Shown: positions 42,880-55,362, counted from the first letter of the stretch. The stretch: DNA of 64,000 bases from Adiantum capillus-veneris (GCA_014529385.2 CM043969.1:76240676-76304675), one strand, 5' to 3'. Notes: generated from the sequence alone by a model not told the origin. Made by a program: numbers and translations.

Positions 42880-45552
42880 TTGAGTAGAGCCACTCGCTCC
42901 AAAAATGGAGCTAGCAAGGTAAACGAAGGGGGTGGGGAAGTAAACTCACCATTCATGACCAATGTAGACCCCATGCATGTGAATATTCCATTCACTACAC
43001 TCCCTGACTCTTCAAAGCTATTCCCCTCCAAAGTTATATTACCTGATGGTAGAAGCCTTGCCAAAGTGCAAGAGGTTGAGTGACAGCTAGGAAAAAGGAA
43101 ATCAAAAGCTTATGCAAGGCAGAGCAATGGAGAGCTAAAGGCGAAGGCCCCCATGTCAACATCCATGCTAGTCGAGCAATCTAGTGCTCCTGAATTAGCA
43201 ACCACTAAGGGTCAAACCATAGAGAGGCACATTGCATCTACTTCAAAGGACACCCCTAGCACCTCAATCCTAGATGGAGCATTTCTAAATTAAAATTGGG
43301 AGTATAAAATACAAACAGAGACTTTAACCGACCTATACATAGGTCACACCTATCACCTGGGTTGGTTAGATGTCCTACATTCCTCATCAGGTGCTACTAT
43401 CATAGAGGAGCAACAACAAAGAGTTTGTGATGTCATCCATAGGGTTATTGAGTTGGAGAGGCAGAAGAAAGGGATCCACATGCCTTCAATGGTCTCATGA
43501 GATTGTTGGACACAGGGAAGGCTAAGCAACCAACTTTATCACAAATGGAGGCTCCCTCGATAAGTCTGAAGGATCCTCCATATGTTGTTTCACCAGGGCT
43601 CTTAGTACAATCTCAGCCCACAAACAATAGCTTTACCTTTCTAAGTTTAGCTCATCTTTCTCTTGATGACACCACAGCTACCATGCCTACCCCAGTGATG
43701 GGCATGACAAAAAATATGCCATGGACCTCATTTATTAGTAAAGCACCACTACATGGTGGCCCAATGCCTACAACAGTACCTAAAAATGTGTATCAAACAT
43801 GGGCCCTCGTGCTCATGTAGCTCCTACCCCTCCCATTGTTTCAACAACTTATGCTCCATGACCACAACATCCAAGCCCTTATTTCAATGAGACTATACCA
43901 ACTAGCATTAGCATGTCACATCCCACGTCTACTATGCACAAGGCCACACATATGAACTTGGGCCACCACATGGTGCAACACCGTACCAGACTTGGAACCC
44001 AAGGGTTTCCTATACGCCAAACCCAATGCTAATTCCCATTCCACGTGCAATCTCGAGAGCGCTTGTCCCCACTATACCTGCTCACTTGGGTGACTTGGCA
44101 ACGTTTTCTCAAGTTGTTAGTCGATCTATTGCTGAAAATATGCGTAACATGCCTGATAGAGAGCCTAGAAGTACGGCAGTACAAATAGCCAAGCTCACAC
44201 AAAAATTTAGTGGAGACGGGGATGTGAGAAAGAATATCAAAGTATTTGAACAAATATGTGATTCCCTAGGAGAACACAATGAGCTGCATAAGAGTAATGC
44301 TTTAAGCCTGACCTTGAGTGGGAAGGCTGGGGATTGGTATAAGACCCTAAGGGTGGAAGAGAAAACGATTTACCCTACTCTTAGGAGACTGTCCTTGAAA
44401 GAGTGGCCTTGGTGAGATCTGCTAAAGTCATCTCAGATATCTTTGGCTCTTTAGCAGTAGGCTTTATGGTCATTGACTCGTGCCTCGATGCTTGCGATCT
44501 AGTAGATTTAGGCTCACCAGACACTATTTCTCCTTGAATCATTAAATTTTTCTATAATTGGATCGCATTGGTGGTGACTGCTTCCCAAGTGGTGATACCT
44601 TTAATGACTAGGCTATTGTAGATATCCTCATGTCGTAGTCCCCTAATGAATCTATCGAGCAATTGGTTATTATTGAAGCACTCATTTGGATTACAACGAG
44701 AATCCAAATGCTTCAAGTGACTAATAAAGTCTCTCACGGACTTCCTTTCCTCTCGTTGGGCTTTTTGGAGGTGAGAGGCTACACCCCAAAGCACTCCCTC
44801 TCATATGTCAAGAAAGTTAGAGACAATCGTGCTCAACAAAACAATCATATGTATCCAAGAAGGGAGCAACAATGGTGCTCAGTTTGCTTTGGTCCACATA
44901 GTACCAGTGAATGTCCTTCGTTTAGAGTAAAATTTAATGGGAATTGCAATGCATGTGGGAGGTATGGTCATCAAGCCAAGGATTGTATAGTATTTAAACA
45001 CGCGATGGCCAATAGACCAACCTTAGCATGGACGGAGACACCTCAAGTTCCTACATTGATGTTAGCCCCACCTCTTGAACAATCGTCACAACACATGGTC
45101 CCTAGGGCCCAAAATGTTGTTCAAACAACACCATTACGGCCTCCAGTGCTAGGACCGCAACCCCCACATCCAAGAATTACTTCTCTGAATCAAGTGGGTT
45201 GTGAGTCATCTATTGCTTATGTGGATTGCGAGGATGAGCTCTATGGGATTGATGCACTTGAAAGTCCACAATACTACATGGAGGACTATTGGGGACAAGT
45301 CAAACATGTCTATCAAGTAGCTGCTCTTGTGGCAAGAGACCAAAATGTCAATTTCACTGCCAAGAGACCACCTCTTCAATGCTACGAGTGTGGGGGTCCA
45401 CATTGTGTAGCCGAGTGTCCTATTAGACTACAAAAGAATGCCACACTAATGCAAACCAATCAAGCGAGTACAACTACAATGCCGATACTCATGTGTAATC
45501 GATGTGGCATAGATCATTTGATGCCCAATGTCCTAATAATCCAAATGCGCTA
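42880..45552 (+). pseudogene. gag: Element D gag, with an internal inversion
   Basis: The N-terminal part is legible from 42880 (MSRATRSKNGASKVNEGGGE) with interrupting stops near 43081 and 43290. The gag core starts at about 44080 (LGDLATFSQVVSRSIAENM, KFSGDGDVRKNIKVFEQICD, LSGKAGDWYKTL). It stops at about 44413, and the missing second half is found on the opposite strand at 44810-44413. The plus strand resumes with zinc knuckles: CSVCFGPHSTSEC, CNACGRYGHQAKDC (44957-44998) and CYECGGPHCVAEC. A last motif CNRCGIDHLMPN ends near 45525. Knuckle style resembles element C. Confidence 0.82.
44413..44810 (-). pseudogene. Inverted gag segment within element D
   Basis: The minus strand reads LWGVASHLQKAQREERKSVR, DFISHLKHLDSRCN, LLDRFIRGLRHEDIYNSL and ITTWEAVTTNAIQL. 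After one stop it continues with a charged linker ending ISEMTLADLTKA. This is the C-terminal half of a retrotransposon gag core plus linker. It is exactly what is missing from the plus-strand gag around it, so the block of about 400 bases has been flipped in place. Confidence 0.85.
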
Positions 45553-46640
45553 AAGATCACGTCATTGAACTTAATTGAGGTTACCAAGGAGCGGTCACAA
45601 AGTACACCTATGGTACCAGTAAATGTACTCACACTCGATGCTCCAAAACCAAAATTATCTTCTTGAAGAAATAGACACAACAATTTCTCAATCTCAAAAG
45701 CAGAAGAAAACACGAAGGAAGAGAAAAAGCAGCGAAGTCAGACCCCGGTCAGACCCCAGTTCGAAGACCAACATAGAAACTAGTGACAACCCCGTGTATA
45801 TGAACGACATTGAAGAGGAATTTGATTTGAATGAGACCATGGAGATTAAAATGGTCACTAGAAAAGGAACAAACAAGGAAGATCATCATGAGCCACAATG
45901 GCTAGGACCCAAGGAACCCAAGAAGAAGATAGGACCCAAACCCTATAGAGGAGAGCAAACGAGTCAAAGAATGAGTTTGGTAGATGAGACCCAAAGGGAT
46001 CTAGAGCCAACACCTAGGCAGATCCAAATTACAGACACAGTGTTCCCTACACGAAATCAACCTCACAAAGACCATAGACCACTAGCCATACCTAGTATCA
46101 TCCAAGAAGAAAATGACTTTAAGTCATTGGGTTCAAGCTTTCCTCAATGGAGAACTAAAAGTCGGGCTACCACAATTTGCACAGATGGATGGAGCTAGGG
46201 AGGTGCCAATAGAGGAGGAACACTTAGATCCACAACCCAACCTAGATGAGAACTCTGTTGTTGAAATCTTGCTAACAAGTTGGGACAATACTTTGAAGGC
46301 GATGAATCCAATGCAACCATACCAATCGCTACCAAGGGATGAATTGTGAAGGGAATCCTTGATGGTGGCACTAGGGTTAGCATTGTAACTAAAAATTGAT
46401 GGGAATCTATGGGAAGACCTCACCTTGGGACTACAAACATAGTGGTAAAGATGGCCAATGGGACTAGTGCTAAACCTATTGGGATGCTAGAAGATCTCAA
46501 AGATCAAGGTCCTTGGACACAAAATAAGGCATACCTTCATTGTTATGGACTTTTCCAAGCACACCATGTCATCTGAGATGATCTTAGGACGTCCTTTCAT
46601 GAGGGAAGCAAAAATGGTGCATGATTGGTCTAAAAACCAT
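45553..46640 (+). pseudogene. Element D pre-protease region and aspartic protease
   Basis: 45623-46198 is a long hydrophilic, Lys/Glu-rich frame (QKQKKTRRKRKSSEVRPRSD) typical of the gag-pol junction in this branch. The protease follows with GIVKGILDGGTRVSIVTKN near 46343-46400, corresponding to the D-G-G-(S/A)-x-V-N-I form of the active site, and later MANGTSAKPIG. A stop after TKN and more near 46570-46640 inactivate it. Confidence 0.72.
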
Positions 46641-46673
46641 GTCTACTTGCAGTTCTAAGACTCTGTCATTTGA

Positions 46674-48866
46674 GTGAATTTTGTAATTGATCGAGCACAT
46701 CCTCTAGGAAAAATATTTATAATTGATCATAGATCTGACACCACAATTCACTCAGCCCCATTGCAGTATTGCTACACGTGTAAAAAGGACACTGATGTTG
46801 GGCAAGATTTCCCTTATATGGATGTTCTACTTGGGATGACTCAGTCTGACAATGTGGATTGGGTCCACCTAGCAGCAACCATAGACACTTGGGGAAATAG
46901 GGGGACGACCTGGATAACACCTAAAGGGGATGAGATGCCACAAGTCGTACCTTTAAATATGATAGGAGCAATGCATATAGCTTATGATGACCTACCAGAT
47001 GAAGGCTTGACTAACATTGGAACCAGTAGAGTCTCAAAAGACTCTAGCCCACACGATTCAGACTCAGAATCATCAATTGAAATTGACTATGAGGATGAAG
47101 AATCTGAGTTAAATCTTGGGGCAAATGTGGGGACAAACCATTCAAGGCCCAGTGGTACCCTAGATGACAATCTATCCTGGAGAGGAGAAGACACAAGTAG
47201 CGACTTATCTAGTGACTCTTCACTAGAGATCAGTCATAATCAAAAATTAGACAAGAGGAGTAAGCAATATAAGAGGCGATGATATCGGGCCAATGTACGT
47301 GCTAGGATAAATGAAAAGAAATCTACCGCAAAATGGCTCATTTATATGGGGGCAACCATAAACACTTGGGAAAATAGGGGGACAACCTAGGTAACACCTA
47401 AAGGGGATGAAATTCCACAACTTGTACCTTTAAATATGATAGGGGCAAATGCATATAGCTTTTGATGACCTACCAGATGAAGGCTTGACCGACATTGATA
47501 CCAGTAGCGTCTCAAAAGACTATAGCCCACGATTCAGAGTCAGAATCATCGATTGAAATTGACTTTGAGGACGTAGAATCTGAGTTAAATCTTGGGGCAA
47601 ATGTGGGGACAAACCATTCAAGGCCCAGTGGTACCCTAGATGACAATCAATCCTAGAGAGGAGAAGACACAAGTAGCGATTTATCTAGTGAATCTTCACT
47701 AGAGATCAGCCATAATAAAAAATTAGACAAGAGGAGTAAGCAATATAAGAGGCAACGATATCGAGCCAATGTACGTGCTAGGATAAATGAAAAGAAATCT
47801 ACCACAGCAGAATGGCTCAGTTATATGGGGGCAACCATATAGACACTTGGGGAAATAGGGGGACAACCTAGGTAACACCTAAAGGGGATGAAATGCCACA
47901 ACTCATACCTTTAAATATGATAGGAGCAATGCATATAGCTTTTGATGACCTGCCAGATGAAGGTTTGACTGACATTGGAACCAGTAGCGTCTCAAAGACT
48001 ATAGCACACACGATTCAGAGTCAGAATCAATTGAAATTGACCCTAAAGACGAAGAATCTGAGTTAAATCTTGGGGCAAATGTGGGGACAGACCATTCAAG
48101 GCCCAATGGTACCCTAGAAGACAATCAATCCTAGAGAGGAGAAGACACAAGTAGCATTATCTAGTGACTCTTCACTAGAGATCAGCCATAATCAAAATTC
48201 AGACAAGAGGAGTAAGCAATATAAGAGGCGACAATATCGAGCTAATGTACGTGCTAGGATAAATGAAAAGAAATCTACCACAGAATAGCTCAGTTATATG
48301 GGGGTATGTGATGCTCATCAAAAGTTGGTAAATAATTAGGGTGAATATCTTCAAAATGTCATGTGGTGCAGTCCACAACCCATTGACATCACACAACTAC
48401 AAGCTACATAGAAGCCAAAGTTGAGCTGTAATGTAAGGAGACGACAAAATCAAGAGCTAGATCAACAACAAAAGGAAGTGGAAGAGAAATCACGGTCCAC
48501 AAAACAACAAGACCCCACAGATTTACATCCTTCACCTAAGCATTTCAAATCCTACACCACGGAGGAGCATAAGGTTGTTTATACAAAGGCTCAGAGAACA
48601 CCTATGGATGGAAGTAATGGAGTATATGATGGTTCATTGATAGTTAAGGAAATGAAGTTAGCAGACCCAGGTGAGGAGTCCAAACATGTTTTCATTGCCC
48701 AAGATCTGACAGAGACGAGGAATATGTACTTAAGGAGCTTCTCAAGGAATTCAAAGATATATTTTCTTGGACATATCATGATATGAAAGGTGTTCCATCT
48801 TCTGTGGTGCAACACACAATTCCCATAAATATCATGGCTAAACCAATCCAGCAATGACCAAACCCA
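46674..48866 (+). pseudogene. Element D acidic linker between protease and RT, with triplication
   Basis: The open frame 46674-47282 ends in an Asp/Glu/Ser-rich tract (HDSDSESSIEIDYEDEESEL). The sequence is then repeated twice more with frame breaks. After the repeats, 48421-48786 is open and hydrophilic and leads into RT. No enzyme motif is visible. Such linkers separate protease and RT in long gypsy polyproteins. Confidence 0.6.
46875..48303 (+). repeat. Three tandem copies of an about 478-bp unit in element D
   Basis: Units start GCAACCATA at 46875, 47352 and 47831 (periods 477 and 479) and end at CAGTTATATGGGGG near 48303. Identity is high, with small indels that put copies 2 and 3 out of frame. 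Confidence 0.92.
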
Positions 48867-49546
48867 ATGAATCCTAAGTATGCAAAGATTGTTCAAGAAG
48901 AGATTGAAAAGCTTGTCAAATGCGGATTCATATACCCTATTGAGCACTTAGAATGGGTGTCTCCAATAGTTATTGTGTCGAAAAAGAATGGGAAACTCAA
49001 AGTGTGCGTGGATCTCAAGAAGGTTGCCGCCACTAGGAGAGACCATTACCCCTTATCATATTCAGAACATGTGCTTGAAAGAGTTGCAGGGAAGGAAGCT
49101 CATAGCTTTCTAGATGGGTACTCTGGCTACAACCAAATCATAATTACACTAGAGGACCAAACTAAAATTGCTTTTATAACCGAATTTGGAGTGTTCATAT
49201 TTTGTGTTATGGCTTTTGGCTTAAACAATGCCCTTGCTAGCAACCTTCGAAAGATTAATAAACACTGCTTTTCAAAAATATTTGAGGGAGTTTTGTGGAG
49301 CTTTCTTAGATGAACTTTGTGTTTATTCTTCTTGGAAAGAACATCTGTCATGTTTACGAAAAGTGTTTGAAAAGTACAAATTGTATCGCATCTCATTAAA
49401 CCCTTTCAAATGCCAATTTTGGGTTAAACATGGAGTCATTTTAGGGCATATAGTGTCGAAAAATGGGATTTTCACAGATGAGCGCAAAAATTTAAGCCAT
49501 TTCCAATTTACCACCACCTACAAACTACAAAGGAGTTCAAAAGTTC
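48867..49546 (+). pseudogene. pol: Element D reverse transcriptase
   Basis: Motifs in order: EEIEKLVKCGFIYPIEHLEW, VSKKNGKLKVCVDLKKV, FLDGYSGYNQIIITLEDQTK (first catalytic Asp), FIFCVMAFGLNNA, then after a frameshift near 49240 KYLREFCGAFLDELCVYSSW. The catalytic pair is D-E (FLDE) instead of D-D. The connection (NPFKCQFWVKHGVILGHIVS) follows. The frameshift and the altered active site indicate an inactive enzyme. Confidence 0.9.
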
Positions 49547-51316
49547 ATGTGCCATGTTGGTTATTACCGACAATTTAATTCAAACTTTGCCGAGATAGCT
49601 CACCCATTGTACAAGCTTTTTATTGAGTTCCACTGGACCGCGGAGTGTGACCATGCTTATGAGTTATTAAAAAAGGCCTTGACAATTGCTCCCATCCTAC
49701 GAGTGCCCAATTGGAATGTAATTTTACATGTGCATATTGATGCATCAAACTTTGCTGCTGGATGTGTTCTAGCTCAACCAGAAGAACATAAATTGGACTA
49801 CGCCATTAGCTTTGCAAGTCGTCAATTAAATGATCCTGAGAGGAACTACACCACTACAGAGCGAGAAGGTTTAGCTATGATTAACGCAATAAAGAAATTT
49901 TACTACTACCTTCTTGCCAACAAGTTTTCTTTCTATGTGGATCATCAAGCATTGTTGTATCTAGTGAATAAACCTCATTCCACGGGAAGAATTACAGGAT
50001 GGTTATTAATTCTTCTTGAATTTGATTTTACCGTTGTGAATCATTTGTTTCACATACCCAATGGTGAAGCCCTTACTGGAATCAATGATGAATTGCCCAA
50101 TACTTCCATGTTCCTAGTCGAGACCATGCCTGAATGGAGTGAGAAGATTGTGAACTTTTTATTTAATGGTTTTCCACCCAAAGAGCTTCGTGAGGATATA
50201 GCTCAAAAACTATTAAATGAATGTGAACCTTATTCTCTAATTGCAAGAACTCTCTACAAGATAGGGAAGGACGATATTCTTAGACGTTGTGCTCGTGAGG
50301 ATCAGTATTTATACATACTGCAAGAAGCCCACATGGATATAGCCGGAGGACATTTTTCAGGGGAACTAACTGCTAGAAAGGTGTTGCAATCAGGCTATTG
50401 GTGGCCTACCTTATTCAAGGATGCCTCACTTTTTGCAAAAGGGTGTGATGAATGCCAACGTTACAAGATCACACAAAAGGATAAAATGCCCTTACATCTT
50501 ATTAAAGTGACTCAACCATTTGAAAAATGGGCTTTAGACTTTGTAGGCCCAATTAGTCCGCCAGCTCGTAACACTCAATCTCGATATATTATTGTTGCCA
50601 CTGACTATGTGACAAAGTGGGTGGAAGCCAAGGCAACACGCAAGGCTGATGCAAGGTCAACTGCTAAGTTTCTCTTTGAGAACATTATTACACAATTTCG
50701 TTGTCCCTTTGACATTGTGAGTGATGATGGTACTCAATTTATAAATGGACTGATAAAGGAACTCATGACAAACTTCATGATAGCCCACCATAAGTCTACA
50801 CCTTATTATCCAAAAGAAAATGGCCAAGCTGAGAGCACTAACAAGACTTTAATTTCTATCTTGACCAAAACAATGGAAGCTCATCGCACAGATTGGGATT
50901 TGAAGCTGACATTAGCTCTATAAGCTTATCGTACTACTTACAAAGTGTCTATTAATTGTACACCATTCAAGATGGTATATGGCCAAGAAGCACTTATGCC
51001 ATGGGAGTCTGTAATTCCTAGTCTGCGGGTAGCTTTACAAGAAGGTTGGGATGGTCACCCTTTAGTTGAGCGTTTATATATCCTTGAGAGGTTAGATGAA
51101 GAAAGACAATTGGCTGTGCAAAATGCACTTGTGGAGAAATATAGGAGAAAGAAATGGTTTGACTGTCATTTAAAGAACAAGGATATCAAGGTTGGGGATA
51201 AAGTCCTTACGTATGGAGTGCGTAACGAGAAGAAAAAGTTGAAATATGCGGGAAAAGGACCATATAGAGTATGCGAAATCACCCCCACAAGGTACCATTT
51301 GGGTGCAAACTCTTGA
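49547..51316 (+). pseudogene. Element D RNase H and integrase (one internal stop)
   Basis: Best-preserved part of the window's elements: 458 codons open from 49547, then a TAA at 50921, then open again to 51316. RNase H shows LHVHIDASNFAAGCVLAQ, YTTTEREGLAMINA and FYVDHQALLYL (acidic residues kept). Integrase has the HHCC finger (HMDIAGGHFSG, CDEC) and the catalytic acids in LDFVGPISPP (50537), SDDGTQF (about 50722) and GQAESTNK (50831). The segment after the TAA carries the conserved TPFKMVYGQEALMP and the KVGDKVL C-terminal part. No chromodomain follows. Confidence 0.92.
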
Positions 51317-52762
51317 TGGAGTTGAAACCATTGGATTCATATGGGAGTAAATTTCAAAGATACTCTAATCCTTTAAGCCAAGAAGAGCTACTTGACATCC
51401 ATCAAAAAAAGATAGCCAAGGCACAAGCAGAATTGGAAAAGATGCAAGCTCAAGCTGAGGCTAAGGAGCAACAACAACGTATTAGACGCCAATGAGAAGA
51501 CAACCTTGGAGTTACACATGCATCTCAAGTTCAAACAGAGGATGATTGGTTGGACTCTAGCACACCTCTACAATACCCTATTGAGTTAAATAGCGCCTAT
51601 GGGAAAGACTATATAACGCCTTATTCGACACAGATGCTAAATATAATCTTCGATCATATGGAGTGTGGTGTCAATTAGGAAAGCTATCTCTATCTGAGAG
51701 TACCGTCCAAGTCAAGGGTATCAACAAGAAAAAAAACTACTGTTTTTGGAACCTACCACACTTTTGTCAGTTATGACAATGGGGTCGTAGCTCAAGACTT
51801 TTTGGTCATGCCTGTTGGAACTATGGAAGGCAATACAACCTAGGATGCAAGTGGATGTTAGCGGCCAAATGCACTATTGATTGGGGGAATGGGAGTGTGA
51901 CAATAGAGAAACCAAATCTTAGCATGCCACTCAAGTGATAGTCCCAGAGATATCACCTCCTGAGGAAATACAACCCGAAACATTGCATGTCCAAGAGGTT
52001 GAGCCATATCTATAGTCCAAGTCTCTAGAGCTTCAACTTATGTAGCTGAAACAAAGCTTGAGACACACAAGACTTATTGTAATATAAAAAAGAAAATATA
52101 CAAATGGGTCTCTAAAGCTTCTTTAGCGACCATTTATAATGCTAAAAAATAGAAGCCTTGTAAGAGACGCCCCACTCACTCCAAGAAATGTAAGAAAATG
52201 TTGTGTTGGATTCCTAAACGACTATTGGAAGCCCAAGGCTACTATGACGGTAATGATCAAATCTGGGTGCCTAAATGTAAATTTTGTTCTTACCTATCAC
52301 ATATAAACCCATGTGAGTCAAATCCTGTAACGATAAAGCCGATTGAAGTTCATGGGAAGCGAAAGATCACATAATACTATACACCCGATCGGGAGCTAGT
52401 TTGGGTACCCAAGTGAGAACGATTTGTATTGCTTGGCTCAAACATAGAAAAAACAAATGAAGCTTCTTGCTCTTCATGTAGTTCTTCTAGAGAAACACAA
52501 ACTTCTTCACAACTTCCACCTACCACCAAAGATGTACAAAAAAACAAGGAAAGAATAGCACCTCCCATTGTAGATTCATCACCTAAAACAACGTTTCAAG
52601 TAAAATCATGAGAGAGTACCTTACCACCCTTCCAACTAGATGAAATGCCTAGGGTGGTGAAAAACTATTAGTCAAAGTCCACCCATTACAACTTGGAACA
52701 ATTTTTTTCAAAAGGTGACGACATTGTTCCAGAAGGTATGATCTACCTAAGGAAGGGGGGAG
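51317..52762 (+). pseudogene. Element D post-integrase region, unidentified third reading frame
   Basis: After an Ala/Gln/Glu-rich tail (51340-51495) the DNA still reads as decayed coding sequence to about 52760. Legible pieces include GTYHTFVSYDNGVVAQDFLV (about 51750), CWIPKRLLEAQGYYDGND then QIWVPK (about 52205-52275), RELVWVPK (about 52393-52415) and PEGMIYLRKGG (about 52733-52760). WVPK-type motifs recur. I cannot name a family. Extra genes after integrase are known in several plant gypsy lineages. At least seven stops interrupt it. Confidence 0.4.
52749..52762 (+). other. First purine tract in element D 3' region
   Basis: AAGGAAGGGGGGAG directly before TGTTTGCTAACATCC, which looks like an LTR start, with a TATA-like run TATATATATAG near 52833. 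It resembles the tract at 54756 in bases and in coding context (IYLRKGG here, IYIKKGG there). Confidence 0.45.
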
Positions 52763-54755
52763 TGTTTGCTAACATCCATCATTCACTTGCTCCCCTCTTA
52801 ACTTTCCTCCCTGACCTCTCAATCTTAGGGAATGTATATATATATAGCCCTATATTCAAGAATACAAAAATAAAAAAGTAAAAAAGCAAGAGTCACCAAA
52901 CAAAAAGCTTGAAACCTACAAATTCTAGTACATGACCAAAAAATCATAATAACACATTATACCCAAGGACACGACCCTTTGACATGAACCTTATAATATT
53001 TGCACACTAACCAAAATCTATGTGTGTATAGATATGACTAATACGCTAGAGTCATCCACTCCTACCTTAGTGAGAGGTATCCTCTTTACTTTTCACAAAT
53101 GTTTCACACAATCTACCCGGTGCTTTCCTGTGAATGGGATTTGGTAGATACACTAGCATGTGAGAAAATTTTTGAGGAATTAGAATAGCGGATACGTCTC
53201 TTGACCACGATTGATCCCTACTTAGTAGAAAACGTCTCTCCGATTGAACAAGCTTACCCTTTTGAGCAAGATCACTATACACGCCTGGTGACATTCTTAG
53301 TGAACATATGTGAATCTAATGATGAGGAAGATTTATATGATTACACAGATGGCATGTATGGTCTCACTGATGATGACTTTATTATTCTTGACGATGACAA
53401 GGATAGGGGTTTATACTAGGGCTACCCACCCATCTATACAATATTATGTTCCCTTGACCATCTAGGGGGGTGCAAATAATTATGTTAGGGTTCTTTGTAT
53501 TGTTTTGATTGTGTTCAATAAAGGTTGGTGCCTCTTCCCACTGATGTGCCTCCTAGAGGTATTCCTTGTGTTTTCTAGTGTGTATAGGAATGCATTGCAA
53601 TAGTTCGGATTTTGAGCTTCATGCAATCTTTGTCTAGTTTTATCTAGTTCACTCTTCAAATCGAGCGCGATCATCAACACGAACAGATGTTTCTTGTTCA
53701 TTATCATTGTCTTTTTAGCATCCATGTTTGTTTGGTTTAACTGTGATTGGCAGCACAATACTCATCACATTTGCTTAGTATTAAACATTAGATTCAAAAT
53801 GATTTTACGTCATAGTTCCTTGTCTAGTTTTATGAATCAAGAAGTATAACTAAACTAGTTTAACCAAGATAGACATTAGAGATCTTCTCTTAATACCATG
53901 GAAAATGCCTTCCTAATTGTCAATGGTTACTGTAGGTTCTTAATCCGATATTATGAAGCATTGTCTGCAATGTACTAGTGCTTTCTAGTGGGCTTAATCC
54001 CTCTTGACCTTTAGCTTAAGTATTATAAAGGGAATTTACTATTGTGATAAGCCTGGGAAGGGTAACAATGTCAATATGACCCCCCAAAGTTACAAAATTG
54101 AAATGCAGTGAAAAACAAACAAACAAAAAACCAATAGTGTCAAAAATGTAAAATCTTAAGCCGGAAGAGAAATCCTAGCTTGATTTGGTACTTCACTCAC
54201 ATGTATTGCCTATGGTACTAGAGCCCTAGATGTTCCCAGTGTGGGCGCTTTTCCTTGAGAAGCAAAAAGCCCAAGGCATACAAAATAAGCACACATGTCA
54301 AAAATTGAATCAATGTGGAAAACACTTTGGGGGGTCAAACAAAAGGGAATAATTCAGACGATGATTTCATATGCAATTCCTTTTATTGTAGCTTAACTAG
54401 AAGGTCTTTTAGGTATAGCCTCTAGTTAGCCCTCGGACATGAAATACTTTGCTCTCGCGATTAAACAGCTTAATTGACCAGAGAGAATTGAATCAAATGC
54501 TTAAACTCTGGTCAATATGTTACAATTTAACGTTTACTGCTGAAAGATTGTTTAATATCCTGTTACCAATCAATTTGTGTGCATATTCACTGCATATTCT
54601 TTTTAATTATATATGTTCTATGAGAATACAATTACTGTGCCATTTTTGGTTGATTTTGCAGTGTTGAAGAAAGCTAAAGACATTCAATCTCAGATGCTCT
54701 TCCACCTCGATGAACGGGCTTCACCTCACTAGCTTCCGAGGACGGAATCTACATT
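52763..54755 (+). other. Region between the two purine tracts of element D, unassigned
   Basis: Contains an acidic frame at 53201-53419 (SNDEEDLYDYTDGMYGLTDD) of unknown role, an AATAAA at about 53517 and otherwise decayed AT-rich DNA. It may be an LTR plus flank of another insertion, or extra element D sequence. No second boundary could be set. Confidence 0.35.
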
Positions 54756-54845
54756 AAGAAGGGGGGCATGTTAACCACTTACGGACACCCTATCACCTTT
54801 GACGGACACCTTACACATTATTTGAGTTATGGATCGGGCTTGCCA
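54756..54845 (+). repeat. Element D polypurine tract and truncated 3' LTR
   Basis: AAGAAGGGGGG (54756-54766) is followed by TGTTAACCACTTACGGACACC at 54769. The match to the 5' LTR continues for about 75 bases to GGGCTTG (about 54843) and is then lost apart from a short GATGCACCAC near 54923. The rest of the LTR has been deleted or replaced. Confidence 0.75.
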
Positions 54846-55362
54846 TGTGGGGGGATATGTGTTCGAAACGTGAGCCGGGTCAGCACCGGGCTACTAGCTG
54901 TGGGAGAAGAGAGAAAGAAAAGATGCACCACACCGCACAATTGTCAAGTAACCTCTTTGAAACAGGAACAAAGTGCCAAAATATTTGAATTTTATGATAC
55001 CGGCAAAATCCAACGCACAATAGCGAAGGTGATGCTGTTAACAACACTATTAACTTAATTAATTATAAATTAAGGGATTTTAAGCTCTTGTCTACAAAAT
55101 CTAGGCCAAATTAGTTTAGCCTGCATTGATTCAAAATGTCCGCTGGTGATCGATGTTGATGAACGTAAGGCTAATCATGATGAATTGCCCCACAAAAATT
55201 TTCCCTGCATTGCCAACTCTGCCTCTTACTGCTTATATTCTCGATCAGGAATTGCTTCCTCTCCGCGCAAGAAAAAGAAAGAGTCCCACCTCACTGTAAT
55301 CGGAGAAAGTGAGCAGGCGTGTGCTGGAGTAGCTGGCGACTAAGCCCGGGAGGACGTAACCT
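54846..55362. other. Junction between element D and copia remnant F
   Basis: Unmatched sequence after the truncated LTR, then (from about 55100) the minus-strand leader of copia remnant F. No gene recognised. Confidence 0.4.

Larger units (their letters stand above)
41122..54845 (+). mobile_element. Element D: non-chromovirus Ty3/gypsy retrotransposon with tRNA-Asp primer site
   Basis: The order is 5' LTR, tRNA-Asp-type primer site, long leader, gag, protease, acidic linker, RT, RNase H, integrase, a 3.4-kb region after integrase, purine tract and a truncated 3' LTR. There is no chromodomain. Primer type, the RT wording (FLDGYSGYNQI, SSW after the catalytic box) and long flanking regions suggest the Athila/Tat side of the family. 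An inversion in gag and multiple stops show it is dead. The 3' LTR keeps only about 75 bases of clear similarity to the 5' LTR. Confidence 0.85.
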
